DNA of 64,000 nt from Augochlora pura (GCF_028453695.1 NC_135775.1:22974545-23038544); one strand, 5' to 3'; counted from the first letter of the stretch, positions 24,066-34,960 are shown. Numbers and translations: made by a program. The notes: a model not told the origin generated them from the letters alone.

Positions 24066-24365
24066 CGTGTAATGCGAATTTTTTGAAAATTATCGAGCGT
24101 CAAGCGAACAAGAGCGTGAACGTCGTCGACACGGTTTGCCGTTCGATTAAATTCGTAATAAAGTGATTAACTTTTTTTTTTTCGGGAACCGTGAAGCGTC
24201 GAGTTAATGCGAACGAACATCTTCGTCGTGGTCTGCCGTTCGATTAAATTCGTAATGCGACGATTAAATTTTTCGAAACTGTCGAGCGTCGAGTGAACGT
24301 CTACGACATGGTTTGCCGGGCGATTAAATTTTTAATAGAATGATGAATTTTTTGGAAACTGTCGT
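24066..24365 (+). repeat. Tandem array, ~80-97 bp units, about 3.4 units
   Basis: Each unit carries, in order, CGTAAT or a variant, GATTAAATTTTT-like DNA, GAAACTGTCGAGCGTCGAGT or a variant, an AACGTC word, and G(T/G)TTTGCCG(T/G)(T/G)CGATTAAATT or GTCTGCCGTTCGATTAAATT. Unit starts near 24066, 24154, 24251 and 24331 give spacings of about 88, 97 and 80 bases. The last unit ends in GAAACTGTCGTC at about 24365. Confidence 0.65.
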
Positions 24366-24469
24366 CAGCGGGATTGGACATTTAAGATTTAATAGGATTA
24401 AACATGTTGGAGATGTTCGTTCTTTTTAATAAGATGTTGCATGGTACGTCTTAAGATTGCTTAAATAGT

Positions 24470-24880
24470 TTTGGTATATGACAATTGGATGGTTTTTAAG
24501 ACGTTTCGAATGTCCTACGAATATCTTAGAAATGTCTTTTATTATAAAATAAGACGTCTTTTAGACATCTTTAAAACGTCCTTTAGACATCTAAAAATCG
24601 TCTTATGGACTTCCTATGGATATTTTATGGACAACTTCAAGACGTCTTTTAGACTGTTCGTGCACCATTTGCAATTCATTTGCAGACCATTTATAAAAAA
24701 GGTGTTATAGCATATTATGTGATATAGGACATATGGCAGATGAGAATAGAACATATTAATATTATGTGATTTCAATTTAGTTAATATACGTACTAAAAGA
24801 CATATTTTAATTTTACCAATTTCATCCACATTTCAAGTCATTCATACCTAAAATAGACACAAAATGGACGTCTTTAAGTC
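24470..24880. repeat. GACGTC-rich degenerate short tandem repeat
   Basis: Many near-copies of AAGACGTCTTTTAGACATCT-type words (24551-24600, 24636-24660) alternate with AAAACGTCC, ATCGTC and TTATGGAC words at about 20-base spacing. The segment ends with AAAATGGACGTCT at 24861-24873, an exact 13-base word also found in the hairpin at 48233-48262. AT-rich overall and not coding. Confidence 0.5.
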
Positions 24881-25235
24881 GTGGAGTGGTTAATATTAGC
24901 GATTTTAATACGGTAAATTTAAATCGGAATGAAAACCGCACGGACTTACGGGCCGATCTATTACTTTGCTTCTTACGGCAGGAAGAAAAGGGGGGAGGCT
25001 ACGGAATCGACGGAATACAGTGTTCCGCATCGAAGCCGACCGTAAATCGTCGATATCGCGGGTCGCTCGGAATCTTCGGAAGAGTCGAGGGTCGTCTGTT
25101 TAACCGAGCCGTCGAGATTTATCGAGATTATCGTGGCTCGAATTGGATTCGGACGTTGGCGAACGTTAGTCACAGCGGAGAATATTGTAGGCCGTTGGTA
25201 GTAGGCAAGGCCGTTGCGGAGGATCGAGAGCGTTG

Positions 25236-25238
<3 letters not shown>

Positions 25239-25277
<39 letters not shown>

Positions 25278-25278
25278 G
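25239..25278 (+). repeat. (GA)n microsatellite
   Basis: About 40 bases with one GGG interruption near 25268. Confidence 0.92.
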
Positions 25279-26008
25279 TGCGCGCGTGAAATCTCGTGGA
25301 TCGAATTAACGATCGCGGATTTCGCGATTCAGTTACGTGCTCTGCGATCGGCGTGTGTATCGACGGGCAGGCGGGCCGCGGCGTGGCGCGGCGCGGGAAC
25401 GATCAGAGAGCGGAGGAGAATAGGCTATGATTGAGGGAATAGGGGCGAGCCATCGCGGAATATAACTCACGTCGCAGCGTTCGCAGCAGTTCGGCTCTCG
25501 CAGTCGGAGAGAGAACCGGAGAGAGGCCGGAGTGTGTCTCATCGGGTCTCCGGGTCCGGTCCGGGCTGCTGGTCGGTCGGGGTTCGTTCGTTCGAACCGA
25601 TCACCGGGCATATTAACGAACGCACTCGGGCTCATAAATCATATAGACGCAGGGGAACAGCCAATCGGATGGCCCAGTTAGGTGCCAGCAGCCAATCGGA
25701 GTCTCGGTCGAGCGGACGCGCGCGTCGAACGAATCCCACGCCCCGGAAATTACGTGTCCGACTCTAAACTCCGATGATTGATGAGCCGGTTGCAGGCTAC
25801 CGGTGGAAATAGTGTGCACTCGCCTCTCCGTATCTCTTTCCCTTCCTATTCCTCCGCGCGCCCGTGTGCCACCCGCGCCTCGCCCCTCACGCCGCCCTCC
25901 CCCGCCGTTCCTTACTACCCTCAACAACGTACGATTTGTTCGTCGCGCTCGAAACCGCCCCCGAGAACTCGCACGTTCGCCTCATACTTTTCCACCCCTT
26001 CGGCTCCC

Positions 26009-26072
26009 TTTTGCTACTGCCGCTGCCGCCGCCGCTGCTGCTGCCGTCGCTGCTGCTGCTGCTGCTGCTGCA
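26009..26072 (+). repeat. (GCT/GCC)n triplet repeat
   Basis: Mixed GCT, GCC and a few GTC triplets, purest at 26051-26072. Triplet purity can mark a coding poly-amino-acid run, but the flanks on neither strand look like a known protein. Confidence 0.8.
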
Positions 26073-26479
26073 GCCGCGCTTCCCGTTTCTCCTTTCCGAT
26101 GCTTTTCCTTGTCTCTTCGTCACTGTCAGCAACGCCGGCGAGCAACGAACTTCGGCGCCGGAACTGCGGAACGCGACCGTGTCCGTTCCACCGGTTTATT
26201 CCGCGAATCCCTGCAGCCGGCTCTCGTGTCCGCGCCCCGTCGTCGCAGAAACGTTCGTCGAACTCGCCCGACGGCGACCGCCGGTAAAAGTGAAAACTCC
26301 GCGCGGCGAGACACGCGTTTTAAAATTTCATCCCGCAGTTTTGTTTCCGCAGCGGCGCCGCATCGGAACGCGGCGTCGGCGGCCCGCGTGCCGGCTTGTC
26401 AACTAGATCAAAGCGGAGCCAGCGAGTTTAATGCGTTCTCTCAGACCGACACCGGGTGAAAGCGAGCGTAAACCTGGCT

Positions 26480-26483
<4 letters not shown>

Positions 26484-26540
<57 letters not shown>
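26484..26540 (+). repeat. (GA)n microsatellite, 57 bases, pure
   Basis: The longest uninterrupted GA tract in the window. CTCTCGG follows immediately, so the end is locally self-complementary. Confidence 0.95.
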
Positions 26541-26542
<2 letters not shown>

Positions 26543-26702
26543 CTCGGATCCGGGATTCTTCAATCGTCGTCATTGCGATCCTCCGGCTGTTCAAACACAG
26601 TCGCACCGCGATAAACTCGTCCTCTCTCGGACGTCTGCGAACCGTTTGCCGCGGGTGCTGGCTTGGCGAGCGCGTCGATTACTGTGCCAACCCCTGGCCA
26701 CC

Positions 26703-26980
26703 GGGCTCTGACAGTATTTTTACTTATATTTAAGGACGACGATATCAAATGGAACTTATTGTATTTTTTGAGCAATATTTAATCGGCACTTTTATTAACC
26801 GAAACGAAACTCTACATTCTTAAAGTCTGTAAAATGTTGAAGGGCTCTGGCAGTATTTTTACTTGTATTTAAGAACGACGATATCAAAGGGAAGTTATAG
26901 TATTTTTTGAACAATATTTAATCGGCATATTTCATAGTCGAATCGAAACTCTAATTTTTCAAAGTCTAAAAATGTTGAAA
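26703..26980 (+). repeat. Tandem duplication, 139-bp unit, two copies
   Basis: Copy one (26703-26841) and copy two (26842-26980) both start GGGCTCTG(A/G)CAGTATTTTTA and share ACGACGATATCAAA, TATTTTTTGA(G/A)CAATATTTA and AAACTCTA in the same order, ending at AAATGTTGAA. About 10-20 percent of positions appear to differ. It straddles the start of an AT-rich block and encodes nothing. Confidence 0.8.
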
Positions 26981-27200
26981 TTAATTTCTTTAATTTCTGA
27001 TGTAAGGTTTGAATTTGTCTTGGACATAAGCTGACATAAGCAGAAGAATAATCTATTGAATTCACAAAACTCGTCTAAATTACAGAGAAAGGACGATGGA
27101 CTTATTTATTTAAATTAATTTAGTAACTGGAATAAACATACGTCTACTCGTCGTACTCGTATAAAAGACATCTAATAAATGTTCCACGAGGTGAAAACCA
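26980..27200. other. AT-rich spacer
   Basis: AT-rich sequence after the 139-bp duplication. Nothing recognised. Confidence 0.4.
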
Positions 27201-28950
27201 GGTAGCCATTTAATTTGTCGAAAACATCGGGCGTGACATTAATGGCCACAATAATTGACACACCCCACGTCCACTGTATTCCTCGAGCACAGTACTCGAA
27301 AGACACGATGGCCGCTTGGAACCGGGTCGACGCGCATCGAGGCTCCAATTTTAACAATCAGAACTTCGCCTGCCGCGAAAAGCGATCCTCGACGTCAAAG
27401 TTTTTGCAAGGATATCGCTCGATCATGTCGGCGCTAATTCCGAATTTCATCTCGCGGCAAACGCAGCTAGAACCGAGTCGCGTGAGATCGAGGGATCGAG
27501 CCCGGACGATCTCGATAGAGCGGCGCTCGGTGGAGCCCGGGAAACCGGGGGATCCCTAATATTCATCCGGAGAGGACCGGGTCCGCCGCGCCCGCGCGTT
27601 TTGCGAGACAGTGAAAAGCGGAAGAGAGCGCTCGCGGAAAAACCGGCGCGGCCGAGTCGCAGGGATTTAGAAAATCCGGAATTCAGCGCGGCTCGCGAGC
27701 GTAAAAACGCCCGGAGCCGGATGATTCTTTGAATTTATTTTTCGGCCTGGCGTTAAGCTTTGCGCCGGAGAGATCGCCGGCGCCGGTCGGAGTTGGCGCC
27801 GGTCGGACCCCACGGCCGAGCGGAGAGCCGAAAGTAAACGCTTAAGAGACGGAAGAAAAGAAAAAGGGGGAAAAAGATCGCGGCGCTCTGTTCCCGCTGA
27901 TAACGAAGAGAGGAGAGCCGGGGGAGAGACCGATAGGCCGGGGGATCGAACGGCAGAGACGGCAGATAAAAGCGAATGGAAGGAAGAGAAAACTTGAGAG
28001 AAGCCTGGCGCACTCGAAATGATTGAAAGACCGAAGAAATTGAATTCTCGCATTCGATCGTGCCAGCTCGGGTCCTCTAATTGAACGACTCCTCTTCCCC
28101 TTGTTCCTCCGTCCCTTTTCACTTGTCAGTGCCTCCCTCTCCGTTCCACCGCCGCGATCTCTCGATCCCTCCTCTCCCTTCCTCTTCTCTCTCTCCGTCT
28201 GCATCTCAATCTTGCTCGTGGACACACACGCTCGCGCTCTCGCGTAAGAACGCGATCTCTTAATCTTTCTCTCTCTCTCTCTCTCTCTCATTCTCTCTCT
28301 CTCCCTCTCTCTCTCTCACCTCCCTTCTATCTCTATCTAGCTGTCTCTCTTTCTCCCTCTGTTTTCCGTTTCCTCCGCCGCTCCGGCCACCATCTCCGAT
28401 TCCCGATCTATGGCACGCCACTCATCTCCCGACTCGCTTAAACGATTTTCCTACTTCTATCCTGTAGCCGGTCTTTCTCCCCGGCCAATCGGTCGTTTAT
28501 CATCGGCGCGGCGTTTAAACGGCAAACGAATTAGCGCCGTCAAAGACGAACGCTCCGGACGTCGAAGAAACGAATCGAGGGGAACGTGATCCGGGACCGT
28601 TTAGCCGCGGCGCGCGTGCAAGAACCGCGCGGCCAAATCCTGACGGCCTCGAGAGCAATCGCCGCCGTGTTTTGCGACGCTGTTTATCTTCGACGGTGGG
28701 GCGGCGGTTACCCTAAATGTATTTTAGAGAAGTTGGGTCCGGACTAGCTGCGAACGGAATCCCTCCCCCAAGAGGTTCGACACCGGCGCCAATCGATGTT
28801 CTTTCGCGCGTTCGGAAAATAAATCACTCTCGAGGGGTAGAAAAATTACCCTGATCCCCCGGTTTTAATTTACCTCAGCGACCCGGCAGCGAAGTAGCGT
28901 CTCTTTCGACGCGAGTAAAATCCAGAATGCGAGAATTTCATAATTCGGTG
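27200..28950. other. GC-rich block with CT tract
   Basis: CpG-rich sequence ending in a strongly pyrimidine-rich part (28081-28380) that holds the CT tract at 28267. A plus frame at 27215-27559 (114 codons) has mixed composition but no recognisable domain, and a second plus frame overlaps it. Confidence 0.4.
28267..28318 (+). repeat. (CT)n microsatellite with ATT and CC interruptions
   Basis: About 52 bases inside a wider pyrimidine-rich segment. Confidence 0.9.
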
Positions 28951-29470
28951 ATTTTTTTTTTAACGCGAATTCTTCTCGCGCCGCTTTGGATTTTCTTGCG
29001 CTTTTAATTTTCTTTTAATGTAGGAATACTTTTAATATTGGTGTGCTTAATTCTTGAAGTCCGTACTTAAATTGATGTGAATTTAATCATTTATAATATA
29101 TTTAATTTTGTGAAGAACAAAAGGGCCTCACTGATATTTGAATTACGAAGCACGATATATTCATTATATGTACTTCTATTGTATTATATTTAGTTTTATT
29201 GCGTAAATTTTATACGCTAACGTACACGTGGCGTCGAACCGGTTTCAAAGATCTGAAGCTGTCCAGAGAATTTTAATTTCGAAATGCTGTGATTTGATGA
29301 AACCATGTTAGATTTAATTCTTAAATAAAATGATTTATATTCAAAGTTCCAATGTCGACGCGCTATTTCCACATATGGTCACTTATGTCCTATTCCCGCA
29401 CAGAAACAAATAACCAAACCTTAACAAGCAAAACCGTAAAGATTACGTATTTTTATCCGATTCGCCGCTG
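28950..29470. other. AT-rich spacer
   Basis: About 500 bases of AT-rich DNA, stops in all frames. No repeat family recognised. Confidence 0.4.
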
Positions 29471-30243
29471 AAGGTCTTAACACCGAACGAAAACGCACGG
29501 GGCGTTGGTTTCGCGCAGCGCGTCCGTGCCCCTATCTCGCAAATATACGGTTCGTCGTGCCCGCGCGCCGAAATGAGTGTGTACCGATCTCATTGATCAA
29601 AAAATTGCCGCAACGCCGACAATTGGATTCAAGCCAGAAGCCGGGTTGTAAATAATGAACGTCCATTGTTTCCGCGTTTATAGAGGACCCGGCGAATACA
29701 TCTGCGACGATATTGGCCGTTAAGTAAAAGCTAAAAGTCCAATTGCCGCGTCGAAAATTGCGCTCTCCGGCGCGGCGCGGCCGATCGGCGAAATAAAAAA
29801 AAAAAGGAGAAAAAGGGGGGGAAAAATTCACTGACTATCGACGGGGTCGCTAACATCCGCGGCGTTGCGGAGAGCAGCGAGTGGGAGGGGGGAGGCAGAA
29901 GCGACGGGGCGGTCCTCGGCTAATAAATAGCTACGGTATGCAAATAGAGTGGAGCGTTCGATCGTCTGAATTTTAATTTCACGAAATTCGAAATTAAATT
30001 CGCTTGCCGGCCGGGGCGGGCCGTGGCGGGGCGAGCCGAGACGAAGCGGGGGGTTCGCTGTGCAGTACACCCACGGCCGATAAATCGTTGATAAACCTTT
30101 GCGTCCGGACGATATTGCCGTTGCGCGAAAGCATATCGGAACACCAATTTCCCTCCTAGAATTCCCGGCGAAACGAAGGGGAAGAAGGGATGCTAGAAAA
30201 TTATTAATCGGCCGGATGCCTCTCGCTCGCTTCGTATTCCTTG

Positions 30244-30244
<1 letters not shown>

Positions 30245-30284
<40 letters not shown>

Positions 30285-30303
30285 TTCTCCGTCTCTCTAT
30301 CTC
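30245..30303 (+). repeat. (CT)n tract with TTT interruptions
   Basis: CT repeats purest at 30257-30278, flanked by CTTT-type units. Confidence 0.88.
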
Positions 30304-30812
30304 CCTGGTTCGGTCCCTGTGCTGTCTCCTCTGCGTCGAAGCGACGGTCTTAGCCGACACGCGGAAAAACCGATTTCCAATGGACGCGTTTAATAAACGC
30401 GAGACGCGCAACCGTGTGGACGGTTGCCGAGGGGCGGCACGAAGGCGTGTGGATCGTTAATCGTCGAATTTGGTGGGCGCGGGGACAGGGAGTTTCGAGC
30501 AGTGGACCAGGCACCCCGCTTCTTCCCTCGGCAGAGCTCCCACGCCATGGCTATATAAGAGCATTGTTCACTTCCTGTTTTGAATATCGAATTTACGAGC
30601 AAAGTTATGGGCCGCGCCCGCGAAATCTTTCCCTCTCGACCGCATTTCCTTCTCGCTTCTCCGGGAAGCGAGACGCTTCTCCCGGCCGCCGAGATTCCAA
30701 CTTCGACCGTAAAACTTTGCCCGGAACTCGTCCTCGAAAGGCGGACTTTACCCTTAAGGGTCCGCGGCGCGAGCCGCCGGGACAGTGCCGGAAAGAGAGA
30801 AGGAATATAGGT

Positions 30813-30827
30813 GGGGGGGGGGGGGGG
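30813..30827 (+). repeat. Poly-G run, 15 bases
   Basis: Uninterrupted G in a GC-rich block. Confidence 0.88.
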
Positions 30828-31011
30828 CGGAAGGTGTCCCGAGCACGAGACCCCCCCTCCCCCGTAACGCCAGCGCGATTCGTTTTCGCATTCCTCGACG
30901 TCCGACCGCAAAGACGCGCGCGACGGAATCGATCGGTTCTCGCTGTTCGAGACTTTCAGACCGATAGCCGGGCGCCGTACGTGTAATCTGTCGCGGAAAG
31001 AACGGGCGATG

Positions 31012-31076
31012 CTCGCCTCGCCTCGTTCCGCTTTACCTCGCTTTTGCCTCCCCTTTGCCTCGCGTTCGCCTCGCCG
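31012..31076 (+). repeat. CCTCG / TTTGCCTCG-type degenerate pentamer repeat
   Basis: Repeated CCTCG words spaced by 5-10 bases. A very similar stretch occurs at 46145-46201 with GCCTCGCTTTTGCCTCG units. Confidence 0.6.
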
Positions 31077-31409
31077 CCGATCGATCCCGGATCCCACTGT
31101 TCGCTTCGTTCCCGCGTCTCCGGGGAAAACACCGGGAAAGCGAAACCTACATTATTGCTCATCCATCTAGAATCCATATCGCTGAAAGTACATTTCGCTG
31201 GTGGAAGGCGTTCGACAAAAATTTCCGCGTTACTTGCCTCCTAAGAAAGACCTACGAGCAAGGATTTGTCACCGTTTGCCAGCGGACCACCCCCGCGTTT
31301 ATTCGAATTTAGGACGGCGAAAAATCTTCCCGAATTTAATCCTCTCGCGACTGATGGCGACCGAGAGTGGCTTGTCCCGTTTGTTTTGTCAAATTGCATC
31401 AGCGTGATT

Positions 31410-31735
31410 TGTTTGTTAGGCTTGATGCGAAATGAAAGTTTGCCGGAACAATAGATTCTAATAATACTATTATTCTAATTCAAAGTAAAGATACAATCAT
31501 TTCAATCGTTTTAAACGTTCAAGACACTTTAACAGTGTTATTAAATTTTTCCGACGTCTTTGTAATTACATATTTTTGCTATTAACGCATAAAAATCTCA
31601 GATACCAGATCGCGTATTTTTCTGTAGAATAAGAAACTGTTTCTCCTCTTTTAATAATTTCAATAAATCATAAACAGTCTATTTTACCATTTTGTATGAA
31701 CTTAACTTAGTCTTTTTTATTAAACAAAAAGGATG
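31410..31735. other. AT-rich spacer
   Basis: AT-rich sequence with no recognisable element. Confidence 0.4.
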
Positions 31736-32069
31736 GATACAATCTCCAGTATTCGACTCGACGAGATTTACGTCTGGTCGTACGGTAGGTCTAAATTAAT
31801 CGAGAGCGGTTTCCGCCACGATTTCGCGATTTCCAGTGGAACAGACGGATCTCCGGGAGCCGAGAGGAAATCCCCGGGTCAAAGGTCCGGGATGGAGACA
31901 CTCGTGCATCGAAGGAGAGGTCCAGGTTTTCGAGCGGCGTTGCGACGAAACGTACCGATTTCGGCTGACGTTCGCCGAGCAGGGCTTCGCTTTCGGATCA
32001 CGTCCGCGCCATCGCGCTAAGCTTTGCTCCTCTTCCCCTCGATTCCGGGAGCACCGGATGCCGGAATCA

Positions 32070-32103
32070 CTCTCTCTCTCCCTCTCTCTCTCTCTCTCTC
32101 CCC
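32070..32103 (+). repeat. (CT)n microsatellite
   Basis: About 34 bases with one CCC interruption. Confidence 0.9.
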
Positions 32104-32509
32104 TTTCGCGCAGCCTTCCTTTTTTCATTACCATCGAATAAATTTTCCGCGTGTATCCAGCGTGCGGCGAAGAACGCGGTGGCGGCGGCCGCGGTACTTT
32201 CGGCGGCGGCGTCGGCTTACGCTGGATCAGCATCGACGTCCAAATATAATTGATCATTAATTCGAAGCGGCGTTTTCAATTTGCAGGCCCTTTGCTAAAC
32301 TGCGGCTCATAATTATTTCGCAGCGAGCAGCGTTTCAGACGTGCCGCGGGTAATCACGATTAATATTTCTTGTTTTGTACACACGATTATACCGTTCCCT
32401 CTTGTGCTCGCCGCTGGCGCGCGCGGGGATTTCACTTTTTAATGCGTTTTTGTAAACGGCGCGGCTCGTTGATAAATAAATCAGCCGGCTGTTGGTCGGA
32501 CAAACCGTG

Positions 32510-32534
32510 TCTCTCTCTCTCTCTCTCTCCCTCT
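32510..32534 (+). repeat. (CT)n microsatellite
   Basis: About 25 bases. Lies roughly 370 bases before the large GA tract at 32905 and is complementary to it. Confidence 0.88.
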
Positions 32535-32904
32535 GTGTTTCCTTCTCTTTTTCCTATGGTTCGTCAGTCCGTGACATCGGCTCAGCGAGAGATCGACGTA
32601 ATTTAAAGGAAGAATCGCGGGATCGACGTCGCGAGAGGACATCGAGTTATCGTGAGTAGAAGAAAAAGAAGAAAAAGAGGAAGAAGACTTCGAAGGGCTC
32701 GGCTGCCGAGGCACGTCCCGACCGTTTCGCGAGATCGATCCCCGGAAGGGAAAATGTTTTGCGCGTTCTCGGCGTTGTTCCGAGAGGCAGCTCGCGTCAA
32801 CGGAGCGGAATACGGGACACGTCCATGAAACTTCGCGAAACCGTTACCGGAAGAAAAGACTCGTGGGAGGCGGCGAGGAGAAGAGTCCCGCGGCTCGGGC
32901 TGCG

Positions 32905-32905
32905 A

Positions 32906-32940
<35 letters not shown>

Positions 32941-32975
32941 GAGAGGGAGAGAGAGAGAGAGAGAGGAGAGAGAGG
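32905..32975 (+). repeat. (GA)n microsatellite with GGGA interruptions
   Basis: About 70 bases, one of the two longest GA-rich tracts. Interruptions fall at irregular intervals. Confidence 0.93.
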
Positions 32976-33100
32976 CGCCGGATCCGGCGTTCCTCGCGAT
33001 TAGTCGCGATTCGTCAGGCCACGTCGGGGAATCAAAAAGGCTGCCGTCTCGGATTCAATCTTATCGACGTTCGAGCGTAGTCGAGCGTGCCGGAATCGAT

Positions 33101-33164
33101 AAGAAGGAAGAAGAAGAAGAAGAAGAGGAAGTAGAAGGAGGAGGAGGAAGAGTAGTAGGAGGTG
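33101..33164 (+). repeat. (GAA/GGA)n triplet-rich purine tract
   Basis: GAA triplets grade into GGA and GTA units. Reads as poly-Glu/Lys or poly-Arg on plus and poly-Leu/Phe on minus. Confidence 0.85.
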
Positions 33165-33390
33165 AAGAGTGGGTAGGAAGGAAGCGGTCGGAGGAAGCCA
33201 AGGAAAATCGATCGGGCAGAGTGACACACGGCGATCGGCCAGTTACGAGTCACGAGTCACGATTTACGAAAAGGGTAAACGAAGCGGCGCGGAGTCAAGA
33301 GTGAGGGGGCGAGGGTGGGCTTTCGGCAGGGGGGTAGGTAAATAGGAGCGAGGCGGGGTTCGGGAAACGTGGAAACGCGTGTACACAACG

Positions 33391-33437
33391 AGGGAGAGAG
33401 AGAGGGAGAGAGAGAGGGAGAGAGAGAGAGAGAGAGG
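33391..33437 (+). repeat. (GA)n microsatellite with GGGA interruptions
   Basis: About 47 bases, with GAGAGAGG units before a purer end. Confidence 0.92.
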
Positions 33438-34074
33438 CCCGTTCTCGAGCGGCTCGCGCGCGAGCGTGTGCCAGCGGCTCACGTACGCCGGCATACGGAC
33501 AAGCGCGAACAAACGACAATGAACGAGGAAAACGTACGTCCTCGATCGTGATTTTCGAATGCGCTTCCTTCCGCAAACGAACCGTCCAAACAACGCGGCG
33601 ACGAGCAGCCGTGCGCACCAGCCAGAGAGACGAATACGTCGAAACAAAGCGCGCGCGGACCGCCGACGCCGACACGCCAACGACGCCGCTGCCGCCGCCG
33701 CCGTCTGTAAGACGTCACCGACGGTGGGGCACGGGAACGATGGCCCAAATTCCATCGCGGAAAATCCGCTGGGAAAATACACGGTTCATTGTAGCCGGCC
33801 GGGAGAGCAGCCGCGCGCCAGTTTGACAAATTGTGTATGTCTACAAAACCCCGCTTTCACGCGGACGCGCCTTTACCCGCGCGGCCCTTTCTGCGAGCGG
33901 GGGCCGCTCTGATGATTCGCGCGGGCTGCTCTGCCGCATTGTCAGCCGCGAGGAAGAAAGATAGAGGCCGGGACGTCTGCCTTCGAACCGAGAAAAGGGT
34001 GAGCCACGCCCGATTTCTTTCGTCGAACCGGAAACCCTGAACGGGAACCGCCGCGCGGCATCTGGATCGGTCTC

Positions 34075-34330
34075 TGATTACGATGCTCCATGTCTGGTTA
34101 AATTTAACGATCTTTCCTTGGAGAATGTCTTTTCTCATAAAATCTGCTGTTTGCCAGGGATCTCATCTTTCACCTCTGTTATTTATATTATTTTACAGAC
34201 GCTCGATGGCAGCGTTGACACATTTTTACTATTTACTCCTCATCGTGTAATACGCGTAATGTCCTGCTGCTGTTTGATAGACTAGGCTTGACGAACATTT
34301 ATTCTTTCATAATAGTAGCAAGATTGGATC
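34075..34330. other. AT-rich left flank of the mariner element
   Basis: AT-rich DNA without recognised features. Confidence 0.4.
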
Positions 34331-34332
34331 TA

Positions 34333-34689
34333 TTGGGTTGGCAACGAAGTAATTGCGGATTCAAAATAAGAAGAAAAATTCAATTCTTTTGCTCAAAAAT
34401 ACAAGCTTATTCAATTAAACGAATCAATTTTGGCACTGCATTTCTTTCAAGACTTCATTTTAATGTACTGTATATAACATAAAAATCGTGCTGCGACGCT
34501 CGCTTTTTTGGAAATAATGTAATAAAATATGTCTAAAATGCGCTCCTTGTCCTTCGATACAAATTCCTTACTAAATTGAAGATGAAAGTCCAGACAGTAA
34601 GAAAACAATATAACTTCGAACAAGTTAATAAAACAACGCGCTAAAACTATCTATTAACAAAATCCGCAATCACTTAATTGCCAACCCAA
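34333..34689. mobile_element. Internally deleted mariner element with both inverted ends and TA duplication
   Basis: The left end starts TTGGGTTGGCAACGAAGTAA. The reverse complement of the right end starts TTGGGTTGGCAATTAAGTGA. Over 29 bases the ends match at 26 positions and both finish in TTGCGGATT. TA is present immediately outside both ends (34331-34332 and 34690-34691), the target duplication used by mariner transposons. The element is 357 bp, whereas a complete mariner is about 1.3 kb and encodes a transposase of roughly 345 residues. The interior has no transposase frame. The short plus frame ending at 34482 begins outside the element and crosses the left end, so it is not a gene. Confidence 0.9.
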
Positions 34690-34691
34690 TA

Positions 34692-34960
34692 TATTTCTGT
34701 TCCATTATCTCTAAACCTCGACTCCTGCTGCGATCCTACCAAGCTGCCACTCGACCAGCAAGCAGTTTCAATATTTTTAAATTACAAGTCCAAGATACTG
34801 TAATTCTCTGCATAACTTGATTTTCTTCGTATTTCGTATAAACACGACACTCGGTGCTGCAACGGAGCGAACTTCTTCGGTAAATCCAGCTCCTCCCCGA
34901 CAGAACGTAAGCTACTTAAGTTGCGAGTTATAATACGTACATTATTTGCCCGCCAGTCTT
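34692..34960. other. AT-leaning right flank of the mariner element
   Basis: Moderately AT-rich sequence with no recognisable feature. Confidence 0.4.

Larger units (their letters stand above)
24880..26690. other. GC-rich block with GA tracts and a GCT/GCC triplet run
   Basis: CpG-rich domain with GA tracts at 25239 and 26484 and a triplet run at 26009-26072. Frames at 25778-26459 (169, 218 and 180 codons) overlap in all three plus frames, reading the triplet as poly-Cys/Arg, poly-Ala or poly-Leu. Openness in three frames at once argues against any of them being selected. Confidence 0.4.
29470..31410. other. GC-rich block with CT tract and G run
   Basis: Contains a CT tract (30245-30303), a TATA-like word at 30552-30559, a G15 run (30813-30827) and TTTGCCTCG-type pentamer-related DNA at 31012-31076. 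Frames of 190 (plus) and 235 (minus) codons overlap over 30390-31097 and cross the G run, so I do not call them. Confidence 0.4.
31735..34075. other. GC-rich block very dense in purine/pyrimidine tracts
   Basis: Five separate CT, GA or GAA tracts lie within 1.4 kb (32070, 32510, 32905, 33101, 33391), the first two CT and the rest GA. Long frames here (181 codons at 32759, 172 at 33264 minus) consist largely of Arg-Glu or Ser-Leu runs. No gene is recognised. Confidence 0.45.

Noticed and set aside
25778..26459. Poly-Ala/poly-Leu frames that could suggest a transcription factor exon
   Set aside because: All three plus frames stay open across the GCT/GCC run, so openness is not frame-specific. 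The flanks match no known domain.
26703..26724. Minus-strand AATACTGTCAG resembling the miR-8/200 seed
   Set aside because: Similarity ends after about ten bases, the rest of the mature microRNA is absent, no hairpin is evident, and the site lies in the 139-bp duplication.
30545..30585. TATA-like word CTATATAAGAG
   Set aside because: A single word with no supporting initiator, leader or coding exon. Such words are expected by chance in 64 kb.
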